Origin: Sphingomonadaceae bacterium | GTDB lineage: Bacteria; Pseudomonadota; Alphaproteobacteria; Sphingomonadales; Sphingomonadaceae | Assembly: GCA_019239915.1 (NCBI GenBank) | Contig: JAFAZF010000075.1 | Location: forward strand, 1-64,000 | Direction: 5' to 3' | DNA: 64,000 nucleotides | In this document: one piece after another, positions 1 through 8,133 of the stretch | How the letters are laid out: every line of letters starts with the position of its first letter | Position numbering within the stretch: the stretch's first letter is position 1 | Position numbers and translations under genes: made by a program | The notes under the pieces: model-generated | Database searches by the model: none | Seen by the model: the letters and a program-made list of their open reading frames with translations, nothing else | Told to the model about the DNA's origin: nothing

Positions 1-158
1 AGGGCTGCCACCTTGGGAAGATTGGCGCCACGCGGCACCACGATTGAGGCAGGCTGCCGTGCCGGGCCCGATCCGTGCCAACCCTGGATCAACCAGAAAC
101 CGCCAATGGCGACGACCAGGAGGACGGCCACGACACCGAGGGCGAGCAGCTTCCTCAT
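1..158 (-). CDS. mltG: MltG-like endolytic transglycosylase, N-terminal fragment
   Basis: The gene runs off the left edge; about 52 N-terminal residues are visible. They begin MRKLLALGVVAVLLVV, a single membrane anchor of the kind MltG uses to sit in the inner membrane, followed by a periplasmic stretch containing VVPRGANLPKVA, which resembles the start of the LysM-like region of the YceG/MltG family. MltG cuts nascent glycan strands to terminate peptidoglycan synthesis. The start lies 8 bases after the fabF stop on the same strand, and acpP-fabF-mltG is a common proteobacterial gene order. The identification rests on this context plus the anchor, because the catalytic domain lies outside the window. 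Confidence 0.72.
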   Translation of the reverse strand, partial: MRKLLALGVVAVLLVVAIGGFWLIQGWHGSGPARQPASIVVPRGANLPKVAA

Positions 159-165
159 GCGCGGC

Positions 166-1425
166 TCAGACCGCTTTCATCACCAGGCTGGCGTTCGTCC
201 CTCCGAAGCCGAAGCTGTTGTTCAGCACCGCCTTCACCTCGCGCGCCTTAGCGACCTTTGGTACCAGGTCGACGCCTGCCGTCCCGTCGCTCGGATTGTC
301 GAGATTCAGCGTCGGCGGCACGATCTGGTCGCGCAAGGCGAGGAGGCAGAAGATCGATTCGACCGCGCCGGCACCGCCGAGCAGATGCCCGATCGCGGAC
401 TTGGTCGAGCTCATCGACAGCCGACCGATATTGTTGCCGAATAGGCGGCGGACCGCGCCCAGCTCCAGCTCGTCGCCGAGCGGCGTCGAGGTGCCGTGGG
501 CGTTGATATAGTCGATGGCGCCGAGATCGAGGCCGGACTTCCTCAGCGCCATCTGCATCGATCGGAACGCGCCCGAACCCTCGGGGTGCGGCGCGGTGAC
601 ATGATAGGCATCGCCCGATAGCCCATAGCCGACCACCTCGGCGTAGATCTTGGCGCCGCGCTTCTTCGCATGCTCATATTCCTCGAGCACGACGACGCCG
701 GCGCCTTCGCCCATCACGAAGCCGTCGCGATCCTTGTCATAGGGGCGGCTCGCCTTGGTCGGATCAGCGCGGAAGCCGGTCGAAAGCGCGCGCGCCTGGC
801 CGAAGCCGGCGATGCCGATCGGGCAGATCGCGCTTTCCGCGCCGCCGGCGAGCATCACGTCGGCGTCGTCCATCGCGATCATGCGCGCGGCATCGCCGAT
901 CGAGTGCGCGCCAGTCGAGCAGGCGGTGACGACCGCGTGGTTCGGGCCCATCAGGCCGTATTTGATCGAGACCTGGCCCGAGATCAGGTTGATCAGCCGG
1001 CCATGGACGAAATGCGGCGAGACCCGCTTGGGGCCCTTGTGCTCGAGCACGAGCGATTCACTCTCGATGCCTGGCAGGCCGCCAATGCCGGAGCCGATCG
1101 AGCAGCCGGCGCGATAGCGCAGTTCTTCAGGCATATCGGTGAGGCCGGCGTCTTCGATCGCCTGCCCGGCGGCATCGATGCCGTAGACGATGAACGGGTC
1201 GACTTGGCGCTGGACCTTGTGATCGACGCGCCTGCCGGGATCGAACCCGAACTCATGGTCCGGCGCCTTCACCTCGCAGGCATAGTCGGTCTGGAATTCG
1301 GTCGCGTCGAAGCGCGTGATGGTCGCCGCGCCGGACTTGGACGCGACGATGTTGCGCCAGGCCGTCTCGACGTCCGCGCCCAGCGGCGTCACGAGGCCCA
1401 GACCGGTTACGACGACACGGCGCAT
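166..1425 (-). CDS. fabF: 3-oxoacyl-[ACP] synthase II (KAS II)
   Basis: FabF condenses malonyl-ACP with acyl-ACP in fatty-acid elongation in the cytoplasm. The 419-residue length is normal for the family. The catalytic triad is visible: Cys169 in VVTACSTGAHS, His310 in NAHGTSTPLGD and His347 in SAIGHLLGGAG. The N-terminal RRVVVTGLGLVTPLG motif is typical and fixes the start. The gene is fourth of five in a same-strand fab cluster (fabD, fabG, acpP, fabF, mltG). About 180 bases containing a palindromic repeat separate it from acpP. Confidence 0.97.
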   Translation of the reverse strand: MRRVVVTGLGLVTPLGADVETAWRNIVASKSGAATITRFDATEFQTDYACEVKAPDHEFGFDPGRRVDHKVQRQVDPFIVYGIDAAGQAIEDAGLTDMPEELRYRAGCSIGSGIGGLPGIESESLVLEHKGPKRVSPHFVHGRLINLISGQVSIKYGLMGPNHAVVTACSTGAHSIGDAARMIAMDDADVMLAGGAESAICPIGIAGFGQARALSTGFRADPTKASRPYDKDRDGFVMGEGAGVVVLEEYEHAKKRGAKIYAEVVGYGLSGDAYHVTAPHPEGSGAFRSMQMALRKSGLDLGAIDYINAHGTSTPLGDELELGAVRRLFGNNIGRLSMSSTKSAIGHLLGGAGAVESIFCLLALRDQIVPPTLNLDNPSDGTAGVDLVPKVAKAREVKAVLNNSFGFGGTNASLVMKAV

Positions 1426-1445
1426 CTCTGTTCACCTCTCCGAAT

Positions 1446-1533
1446 GCGTCATCCCAGCGGAATCCGGGATCTCAGGAAGCTGGAGCGTCCCCTACCGCAC
1501 AAGACTCCGGCTTTCACCCGGGCGACGCGTCAT
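1446..1533. repeat. Dispersed palindromic repeat, GGGATCC type, between acpP and fabF
   Basis: The segment opens with CGTCATCCCAGCGGAATCC and closes with a divergent inverted copy (CCGGCTTTCACCCGGGCGACG). The same kind of pair occurs between ilvB and ilvN, after ilvC and before ilvD. It lies inside the fab cluster and would form a hairpin in the acpP-fabF transcript, which could lower fabF relative to acpP. This copy is degenerate. Confidence 0.55.
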
Positions 1534-1609
1534 GCCCAAATATCAGAACGGCCCCCGCGCCGGTCAATGACCGGCGGGGAGCCGCTACTATCGGCTCTCG
1601 CCGGAAAGC

Positions 1610-1846
1610 TCAGGCCTTGTGCTCGTCGATGTAGCTGATCGCGTCCTTCACGGTCGTGATCTTCTCGGCGGCATCGTCCGGGATCTCGACACCGAACTCC
1701 TCCTCGAAGGCCATGACGAGCTCGACGATGTCGAGACTGTCCGCACCCAGATCGTCGATGAAGCTCGCTTCCTCGGTCACCTTGTCGGCATCGACGCCGA
1801 GATGCTCGACGACGATCTTCTTCACGCGCTCGGCGGTCTCGCTCAT
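1610..1846 (-). CDS. acpP: Acyl carrier protein
   Basis: The 78-residue acidic protein carries the [12 protein letters not shown] motif. Ser37 in it is the site for 4'-phosphopantetheine attachment. ACP shuttles acyl intermediates between FabD, FabG and FabF, all encoded alongside. The length and sequence are typical of alphaproteobacterial AcpP. A GGAAGG ribosome site lies about 9 bases before the ATG. The longer spacing on both sides is usual for acpP, which is normally expressed more strongly than its neighbours. Confidence 0.98.
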   Translation of the reverse strand: MSETAERVKKIVVEHLGVDADKVTEEASFIDDLGADSLDIVELVMAFEEEFGVEIPDDAAEKITTVKDAISYIDEHKA

Positions 1847-1957
1847 ATGTCTTGCCTTCCTAGGATTTGTGGCGTCGCCCTAACGAGGCGCTTTCAAGCT
1901 TGCAAGAGGGGCAACTTCCGCACCACTCGCGGCCGATAGCTGCCCGCGAACCGCGTC

Positions 1958-2755
<798 letters not shown>

Positions 2756-2782
2756 TGCCTCACATCCTGCCAGATCGGTAAT

Positions 2783-2865
2783 CCGTTCGCACTGAGCGTA
2801 GCCGAACGCATGCCAAGCAGCACAGCGCTCGCGGCACGTCCTTCGACTTCGCTCAGGACGAACGG
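2783..2865. repeat. REP-type inverted pair between fabD and fabG
   Basis: Two inverted REP-like arms flank a short spacer. The left arm begins CCGTTCGCACTGAGCG and the right arm ends CTTCGCTCAGGACGAACGG. Related pairs occur at six other places in the window, all at gene edges. It sits in the 125-base gap between fabD and fabG. Confidence 0.75.
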
Positions 2866-2880
2866 AGCATGCTATTTGGC

Positions 2881-3816
2881 CTACAGGGTCTTAGCTAGCG
2901 CCTCGATCTCTTCCATCGCGACGATGCTGACGGGCATCGCATCCGGCGCGATGCGCTTCACCATCGGCCCCAGCACCTTGCCGCCGAGCTCGATGAAGCT
3001 GTCGACGCCGTCATGCGCCATGCCGAGCACGCTCTCCCGCCAGCGCACCGTACCGGTCACCTGCTCGACGAGCAGGGTTCGGATCTCGCTCGGATCGCTG
3101 ACCGCCGCCGCGGTGACGTTGGCGTAGACGGGCAGCAACGGCGCATTGAGCTTGGTTTGGTTGAGCGCCTTTTCCATCGCCCGCGCGGCCGGCTCCATCA
3201 GCGCGCAGTGAAAGGGCGCGGAGACCGGGAGCAGCATCGCGCGCTTGCCGCCCCGCACCTTGGCGAGCTCGACCGCGCGCTCGACCGCGCGCTTGTGGCC
3301 CGAGATCACGACTTGGCCCGGCGCGTTGTCGTTGGCCGCCTCGCAGACATCCTGCTCGGCGGCATCATGTGCGATCGCGGCGACCGCGTCGAAGTCGAGC
3401 CCCAGCATCGCGGCCATCGCGCCCTCGCCGACCGGCACCGCCGCCTGCATCGCCTGGCCTCGAACCTTGAGCAGCCGCGCCGCGGTGGTGAGATCGAGCG
3501 CCTGCGCGGCGCAGAGCGCGGTATACTCGCCGAGGCTGTGCCCGGCAACGAACTCGGCCTTGTCGGCCAGCTTGAGCCCGCCTTCCTTCTCGAGGACGCG
3601 CAGCGTCGCGATGGCGTTCGCCATGATCGCCGGCTGTGCGTTCTCGGTAAGCGTGAGCTCGTCTTCCGGCCCGCCGCACATCAGCCGGAAGAGATGCTGG
3701 CCGAGTGCCTCGTCGACCTCCTCGAACACCTCGCGCGCGGTCGCGCTGGCAGCGGCCAGCTTGCTGCCCATGCCGACGGCCTGGCTACCCTGGCCGGGAA
3801 AGATGAACGCGCGCAT
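2881..3816 (-). CDS. fabD: Malonyl-CoA:ACP transacylase
   Basis: FabD loads malonate from CoA onto ACP to supply FabF. The 311-residue protein begins with the family hallmark FPGQGSQ at residues 6-12. The nucleophile Ser94 lies in GHSLGEYTAL and the histidine region reads SAPFHCALM near residue 200. It is the first recognisable gene of the minus-strand fab cluster. Upstream lies an AT-richer gap with one doubtful small gene. Confidence 0.97.
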   Translation of the reverse strand: MRAFIFPGQGSQAVGMGSKLAAASATAREVFEEVDEALGQHLFRLMCGGPEDELTLTENAQPAIMANAIATLRVLEKEGGLKLADKAEFVAGHSLGEYTALCAAQALDLTTAARLLKVRGQAMQAAVPVGEGAMAAMLGLDFDAVAAIAHDAAEQDVCEAANDNAPGQVVISGHKRAVERAVELAKVRGGKRAMLLPVSAPFHCALMEPAARAMEKALNQTKLNAPLLPVYANVTAAAVSDPSEIRTLLVEQVTGTVRWRESVLGMAHDGVDSFIELGGKVLGPMVKRIAPDAMPVSIVAMEEIEALAKTL

Positions 3817-3893
3817 CGGGGGCTCCTCGGTGAGGCGCCCCGCCTAGGCGCAGCCGCCCGCGCCGGTCAAGCAAGCGGAGCGCGGCACCGCGA

Positions 3894-4094
3894 TCAAGCG
3901 CCGGCGCGCAAACGCTTCACCGACATTCGATCGCGCCCCGCTGTCAGCCGCCGGCTACGCGGACGCGGCTCGATCCAGCTCGCATCCATCTCGCGCAGGC
4001 CGCCATCCCGGAACGCACTTGCCCACCACGCACCGCCTACGAACGCCGACGACGCGCAGCACGTCGCCCCCAGAACCATCACCAACGCATGCAT
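3894..4094 (-). CDS. Small hypothetical protein with an N-terminal hydrophobic segment
   Basis: A 66-residue reading frame whose first 28 residues form a hydrophobic, Ala/Gly/Trp-rich stretch like a signal or membrane anchor, followed by an arginine-rich basic tail. A GAGAGG ribosome site lies 9 bases before the ATG. The region upstream of its start is AT-rich and contains the palindrome CTAGATATAGTCTAG at 4131-4145, which could hold a promoter. No family is recognised. It could be a chance frame; the hydrophobic start plus ribosome site are the only support. Confidence 0.35.
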   Translation of the reverse strand: MHALVMVLGATCCASSAFVGGAWWASAFRDGGLREMDASWIEPRPRSRRLTAGRDRMSVKRLRAGA

Positions 4095-4328
4095 GTCTCA
4101 TGACCTCTCGACCCGTTGCGCCTCTTTATCCTAGATATAGTCTAGTCGCAATGATTCACTGCGATTGATCGATCCCAGTACTTTGCCGCAGTCGTCCAAT
4201 TCAATATCGAAGACGGTTCTTACTTGCACCGCATCATAAGCATGCGTGCGCCGCGGCAGCGGTCGATAGTGCGTTGCAACCTTGAAACTATTGTGGAGTA
4301 TCAACATGTTCGTCGAAGAGGCAGCTCC

Positions 4329-4775
4329 ATGACCCTCATCTACCGCGAGAATGTGCGCCGCTTCGCGCGATGGGCGCTTGCTGCGACCTTCCTCGCGGCA
4401 GGAGTGCTGCACATCCATGCACCGCGGCCATTCATCGCGATCACGCCATCCTGGGTGCCGCATCCGGAGGTGGTGATCTTCGTGACGGGGCTCTGCGAGA
4501 TTGCCGGCGCCGCCGGCCTCATGATCCCGCGGCTGAGACGCCTCGCCGGCATCATGCTCGCACTCTATGCGCTCTGCGTGTTCCCGGCGAACCTGCACCA
4601 CGCATTCGCGCATATCTCGGTCGGTAAGGGGCCACCGCTCGACTGGTGGTATCACGGGCCTCGCCTCGCCTTTCAACCGGTGATCATCTGGTGGTGTCTG
4701 TTCGCGGGCGGCGCCGTCGATTGGCCGCTCACCCGGGTTCGGCCGGCCAGCTCGCCACGGCGCGCGAATCCGTAA
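4329..4775 (+). CDS. DoxX-like small integral membrane protein
   Basis: A 148-residue protein with about four hydrophobic helices and the sequence pattern of DoxX-family proteins: ARWALAATFLAAGVLHI near the start, a GLCEIAGAAGLMIP segment, and LYALCVFPANLHHAF. The ATG at 4329 is chosen because GAAGAGG lies 7 bases upstream and the sequence before it does not resemble protein. The function is not established; the family sits in the cytoplasmic membrane. A conserved HH pair and a W-rich C-terminal helix are visible. It lies on the opposite strand to the fab cluster and 75 bases before the L,D-transpeptidase gene. Confidence 0.8.
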   Translation: MTLIYRENVRRFARWALAATFLAAGVLHIHAPRPFIAITPSWVPHPEVVIFVTGLCEIAGAAGLMIPRLRRLAGIMLALYALCVFPANLHHAFAHISVGKGPPLDWWYHGPRLAFQPVIIWWCLFAGGAVDWPLTRVRPASSPRRANP

Positions 4776-4850
4776 CGTCTCCGAAGCCGCCACGCCACCT
4801 TGCGCGCGAACCAGCCACAGCTAGAGCAGGCATTCGCGTTGGGAGGCGGT

Positions 4851-6260
4851 GTGGCGAGCGCAATTCGGATGGGGGGCAAGGTCGCGCTCGCAATCGTGGT
4901 GGTGGCGCTGCTCGCGGCTCTCGCGCTGTTCCTGGTCCGCCGGCCCACGCAGATTGCGATCGGGCAGCCGGCCGCCACGATGCCCGGCACGGCGCCGCAG
5001 GCCGCGCCTGCTCCGCCGCCGCCCCCGCCGCCTCCGCCACCTTGGACGCCGGCGCAGCTACGCGATCTCGCTGCCGCGGTCGGCGAGGCCGATGCGGAGG
5101 GTCTGCGCGCCTCCGACTACCATCTCGACGCCCTCCAGCAGGCGCCGAGCGAGCCCCGCGCCACGCAGACCGCGCTGGCGCTCGCGCACGATTTCGCCGC
5201 CGGGCGCGTGAACCGGCACAAGTTCAACTGGTATATCGACTATGCCGGCCCCAGCGACGACCAGCTCCGCCAGCAGATCATCGCGGCACGGCAGCAAGGG
5301 CGGCTCAAGCCATGGTTCGAGAGCCTGCTGCCGACGAGCGGCCAATATCGCGCGCTGCGAGACGCGCTCGCCGCGACGCCGCCCGACGACGAGACGCGGC
5401 GTGACCGGATCAAGGCCAACATGGAGCGCTGGCGTTGGCTGCCGCGCGATTTCGGCGGCGGCGACCAGCTCTACGTCAACCTGCCGACCTATCGGCTCGA
5501 CGTCGTGGAGCATGGCCAGACGACCGCCACCTACAAGGCGGTGATCGGCGCGACCGATATGCCGACGCCCGCACTTTCGGCGCCGGTGCGGCTCGTGATC
5601 GTCAACCCGGACTGGATCCTGCCCCAGAGCATCATCCGCAAGATGCACCTGCATCCCGGCAGCTCGAGCAAATATATCTTCAGCACGCGCCCGGACGGCA
5701 CGCTGCGCGTCCGCCAGAAACCCGGTGCGGGCAACGCGCTCGGCAAGGTCAAGATCGAATTCCCGAACAAGCTCGCAATCTATTTTCACGATACGCCGAG
5801 CCGTTCGCTGTTCGGCGCCGACGTGCGCACCTTCAGCCATGGCTGCGTCCGCGTTCAGAACATCGACGCGCTCGCCGCCTCGCTGGTCGGCAACCAGGCG
5901 CGGTTCGATGCGGCGATGGCGAGCGGACAGACGCACGGCTTCACGCCCGCGCACCCCTGGCGCGCCAATATCGTCTATTTCACGCTCGTCGCCGACGCCG
6001 ATGGCACGCTCACCGAGGTCGGCGATCCCTATCGGCAGGACGAAGCACTCGCCGCACGCCTCGAAGGGCGCCTGCCGCGCACCGCGGTCATTTCGTTGAA
6101 GCCGGCAGCTCCCAGCTCCGCGCCGGCCAGGAGCGGCGCGCCGTTGCCTTCAGGCGTATCGGCGCCAAGCACGCCTGCCGATCCCGTCCCGACGCAGGAA
6201 CCGCCGCCCGTGCAGCCTGAAAGCGATCATGCGGCGCCGAGCGCCAACGACGCGGGCTAG
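4851..6260 (+). CDS. L,D-transpeptidase (YcbB/YkuD family)
   Basis: This periplasmic enzyme would form 3-3 cross-links in peptidoglycan or attach proteins to it. With the GTG start at 4851 it has 469 residues: a membrane anchor (LAIVVVALLAALALFLV), a run of consecutive prolines, a domain resembling the YcbB scaffold, then the YkuD catalytic domain. The nucleophile is Cys332 in SHGCVRVQN (His330-Gly-Cys). The C-terminal 60 residues are Pro/Ser/Ala-rich and probably disordered. A GGGAGG site lies just before the GTG; a TTG at 4800 and an ATG at 4869 are alternatives, so the N-terminus is uncertain by about 20 residues. Confidence 0.9.
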   Translation: MASAIRMGGKVALAIVVVALLAALALFLVRRPTQIAIGQPAATMPGTAPQAAPAPPPPPPPPPPWTPAQLRDLAAAVGEADAEGLRASDYHLDALQQAPSEPRATQTALALAHDFAAGRVNRHKFNWYIDYAGPSDDQLRQQIIAARQQGRLKPWFESLLPTSGQYRALRDALAATPPDDETRRDRIKANMERWRWLPRDFGGGDQLYVNLPTYRLDVVEHGQTTATYKAVIGATDMPTPALSAPVRLVIVNPDWILPQSIIRKMHLHPGSSSKYIFSTRPDGTLRVRQKPGAGNALGKVKIEFPNKLAIYFHDTPSRSLFGADVRTFSHGCVRVQNIDALAASLVGNQARFDAAMASGQTHGFTPAHPWRANIVYFTLVADADGTLTEVGDPYRQDEALAARLEGRLPRTAVISLKPAAPSSAPARSGAPLPSGVSAPSTPADPVPTQEPPPVQPESDHAAPSANDAG

Positions 6261-6269
6261 CCGATCGAC

Positions 6270-6350
6270 CTAGAAGTGATGCGTGCAGAGCGCGAGCAGC
6301 AGGATGATCGGAAGCGGAATGCCGATCAGCCACAGGAAAATCGAGCGCAT
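6270..6350 (-). CDS. 26-residue membrane microprotein
   Basis: A complete 27-codon gene, well below usual length cut-offs. The protein begins MRSIFLWLIGIPLPIILLL and ends in a His-His-Phe tail, making one transmembrane helix. AGGGG lies 7 bases before the ATG. From memory, very similar short proteins with an LIGIPxPII core occur widely in proteobacteria, usually annotated as hypothetical; this recollection is unchecked. It lies between the 3' ends of the L,D-transpeptidase gene and the efflux operon, on the same strand as the latter. Function unknown. Confidence 0.7.
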   Translation of the reverse strand: MRSIFLWLIGIPLPIILLLALCTHHF

Positions 6351-6432
6351 CGCTGAACCCCTTTGAACGTTTCGGCGCTGTTACGCCGGAGATCGTCCTC
6401 CGGTTCCCGTCGAGAATGATTTCAGCGGTGCT

Positions 6433-8133
6433 TCAATGCCTTGCCGGCGCCTCGGTCGCGCCGGGCTGGACGCCGGCATCGCCGCCGCTCGGCCAGCTGC
6501 CGCCGATCGCCTCGATCAGGCTGATCGCCGCAGTTTGCTGGTCGACGATCGCCTGGGCTTCGGTCTGGCGCGCGGTGAGCGCCGTCGTCTGCGCGGTGAT
6601 GACGTCGCTGTAAGCGAGCTGGCCCGCGACATACTCGTTCTGCGTCAGCCGCTCGACCTGGTTGGCGGCGGCGGCGGCGGCGACGCGTTGCGCGGCGACA
6701 TAGGCCAGCACCTTGCTCGCGGCGAGCTCGTCCTCGGTCTGCTGGAATGCCGTGAGCACGGCCTGACGGTAGTTCGCCACGGCCTGGTTATAAGCGGCGC
6801 GCGCTTCCGCCACGCGAGCCGACCGCGCGCCGAAGTCGAGCAGCGTCTCGGCGACCTGCGCGCCCAGCGACCAGAAGCTCGATGCGGCGGTGAACAGCGA
6901 ACCGATGCTGCTCGATTCCCCGCCGACCTCGCCATTAAGCGAGAGCGTCGGGAAGAAGGCGGCGCGCTGAATGCCGATATTGGCGTTGGCGGCCGCGACC
7001 TGCCGCTCGGCAGCCGCGATATCGGGACGGCGCTGCAGGATGGTCGAAGGCAAGGTTGCGGGCACGCCGGGTACGGTGCGGTTCCACGGCTCGACCGCCA
7101 GCACGAAACTCGACGGGCTCTCGCCGATCAGCATCGCGATGGCGTGCTCGAACGTGGCGCGCTGGCGGACGAGATCGGCGGCATTGGCCTGTGCGGTGAT
7201 CAGCTGCGTCTGCGCCTGGAGCACGTCTACCTTGGCGACGACGCCCTGGTTGTAGCGATTGTTGGTGATCGTCAGCGCGCGCTGATAGGCGGCGACGGTC
7301 GCGTCGAGGATCGCCTTCTGCTGGTCGAGACCGCGCGCCTGGACATAATCGAGCGCGAGTTCGGCCTGGGCGGACAGCGTCGCATTGTTGAGATCGGCCT
7401 CGCTCGCCTGCGCGAGCGCCTTCTGCTGGCGGACGCCGTTTCTGAGCTTGCCCCAGAGATCTGGCTCCCAGCTCGCACCGACCGTCACCTCGTAGCGCCG
7501 GCTGGTCGAGCGCGTCGAGACGGCGGTGCCGGTCGTCGTGCCGGTGGTGCCGCTGCCCGTCCCGGTCGTACCCGTTCCCGTCGCGCCCGTGCCGGTCGTA
7601 CCGGAGCCGGTGGTGCCGCCCGTCGTCGTGCCGGTGGTGCCGATGATCGTCGGCGAACTGTTGCCGAACGAGCCCGCGCGCGTCGCGCTCGCGTCGAGAT
7701 CGACGGTTGGGAACAGCGCCGCGCGCGCCTCCTTCACCTGCGCGCGCGCCTCGGCATAGGCGGCCGCGGCGGCGGCGACGTTCTGGTTGTTGACCGACAC
7801 GCGCGCCTCGAGCGTATTCAGCGTCGGATCGTTGAGCAGCAGCCACCATTGGCCCTTGGCGACATCGTCGGCGGGCGCGGCGCTCGTCCAGCCCGGCGCT
7901 TCCTTGAACGTTGCGGGCAACGGTGTTGCAGGGCGATGATAGGCTGGCGCCATATTGCACGCGGAGAGGGAAAGAAGAGCCGCCCCTGCCAAACGCCGAA
8001 TGGCCGGCTTCCTCCCGTTCGGGCTGAGCTTATCGAAGCCCTGTCCTTTCTTCCGCGCGCGGGTCGAGAAAGAGAGCAGCCCTTCGACGGGCTCAGGGCG
8101 AACGGGACTGAGTGAACGGACCGCGTCGGTCAT
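6433..8133 (-). CDS. RND efflux outer-membrane lipoprotein (NodT/OprM family)
   Basis: This is the outer-membrane channel of the tripartite pump encoded upstream. The frame is 566 codons. The lipobox LSAC places the lipid-bearing cysteine at residue 59, unusually far in. ATG at 8133 overlaps the stop of the permease gene (ATGA), suggesting translational coupling. Codons 8-42 are a REP-type palindrome pair read through in frame. Alternatively translation restarts after the repeat, near ATT 8001 or TTG 7992, where GGGAGG lies upstream. Residues about 160-210 are a Gly/Thr-repeat insert falling in what is normally the first outer-membrane loop. The two OEP domains are otherwise normal. Confidence 0.92.
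   Translation of the reverse strand: MTDAVRSLSPVRPEPVEGLLSFSTRARKKGQGFDKLSPNGRKPAIRRLAGAALLSLSACNMAPAYHRPATPLPATFKEAPGWTSAAPADDVAKGQWWLLLNDPTLNTLEARVSVNNQNVAAAAAAYAEARAQVKEARAALFPTVDLDASATRAGSFGNSSPTIIGTTGTTTGGTTGSGTTGTGATGTGTTGTGSGTTGTTTGTAVSTRSTSRRYEVTVGASWEPDLWGKLRNGVRQQKALAQASEADLNNATLSAQAELALDYVQARGLDQQKAILDATVAAYQRALTITNNRYNQGVVAKVDVLQAQTQLITAQANAADLVRQRATFEHAIAMLIGESPSSFVLAVEPWNRTVPGVPATLPSTILQRRPDIAAAERQVAAANANIGIQRAAFFPTLSLNGEVGGESSSIGSLFTAASSFWSLGAQVAETLLDFGARSARVAEARAAYNQAVANYRQAVLTAFQQTEDELAASKVLAYVAAQRVAAAAAANQVERLTQNEYVAGQLAYSDVITAQTTALTARQTEAQAIVDQQTAAISLIEAIGGSWPSGGDAGVQPGATEAPARH
8014..8106. repeat. REP-type inverted pair inside the 5' end of the outer-membrane lipoprotein gene
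   Basis: The left arm starts CCCGTTCGGGCTGAGC and the right arm ends GGGCTCAGGGCGAACGGG, separated by a pyrimidine-rich spacer. On the minus strand it is open and encodes an RPEPVEG-type peptide. It separates the coupled ATG at 8133 from the signal peptide. Confidence 0.85.

Noticed and set aside
7520..7640. Tandem GGTGCCG/GGTCGTACC-like units as a CRISPR array
   Set aside because: The units are short, have no spacers and lie in frame inside the outer-membrane lipoprotein gene, where they encode Gly/Thr repeats.
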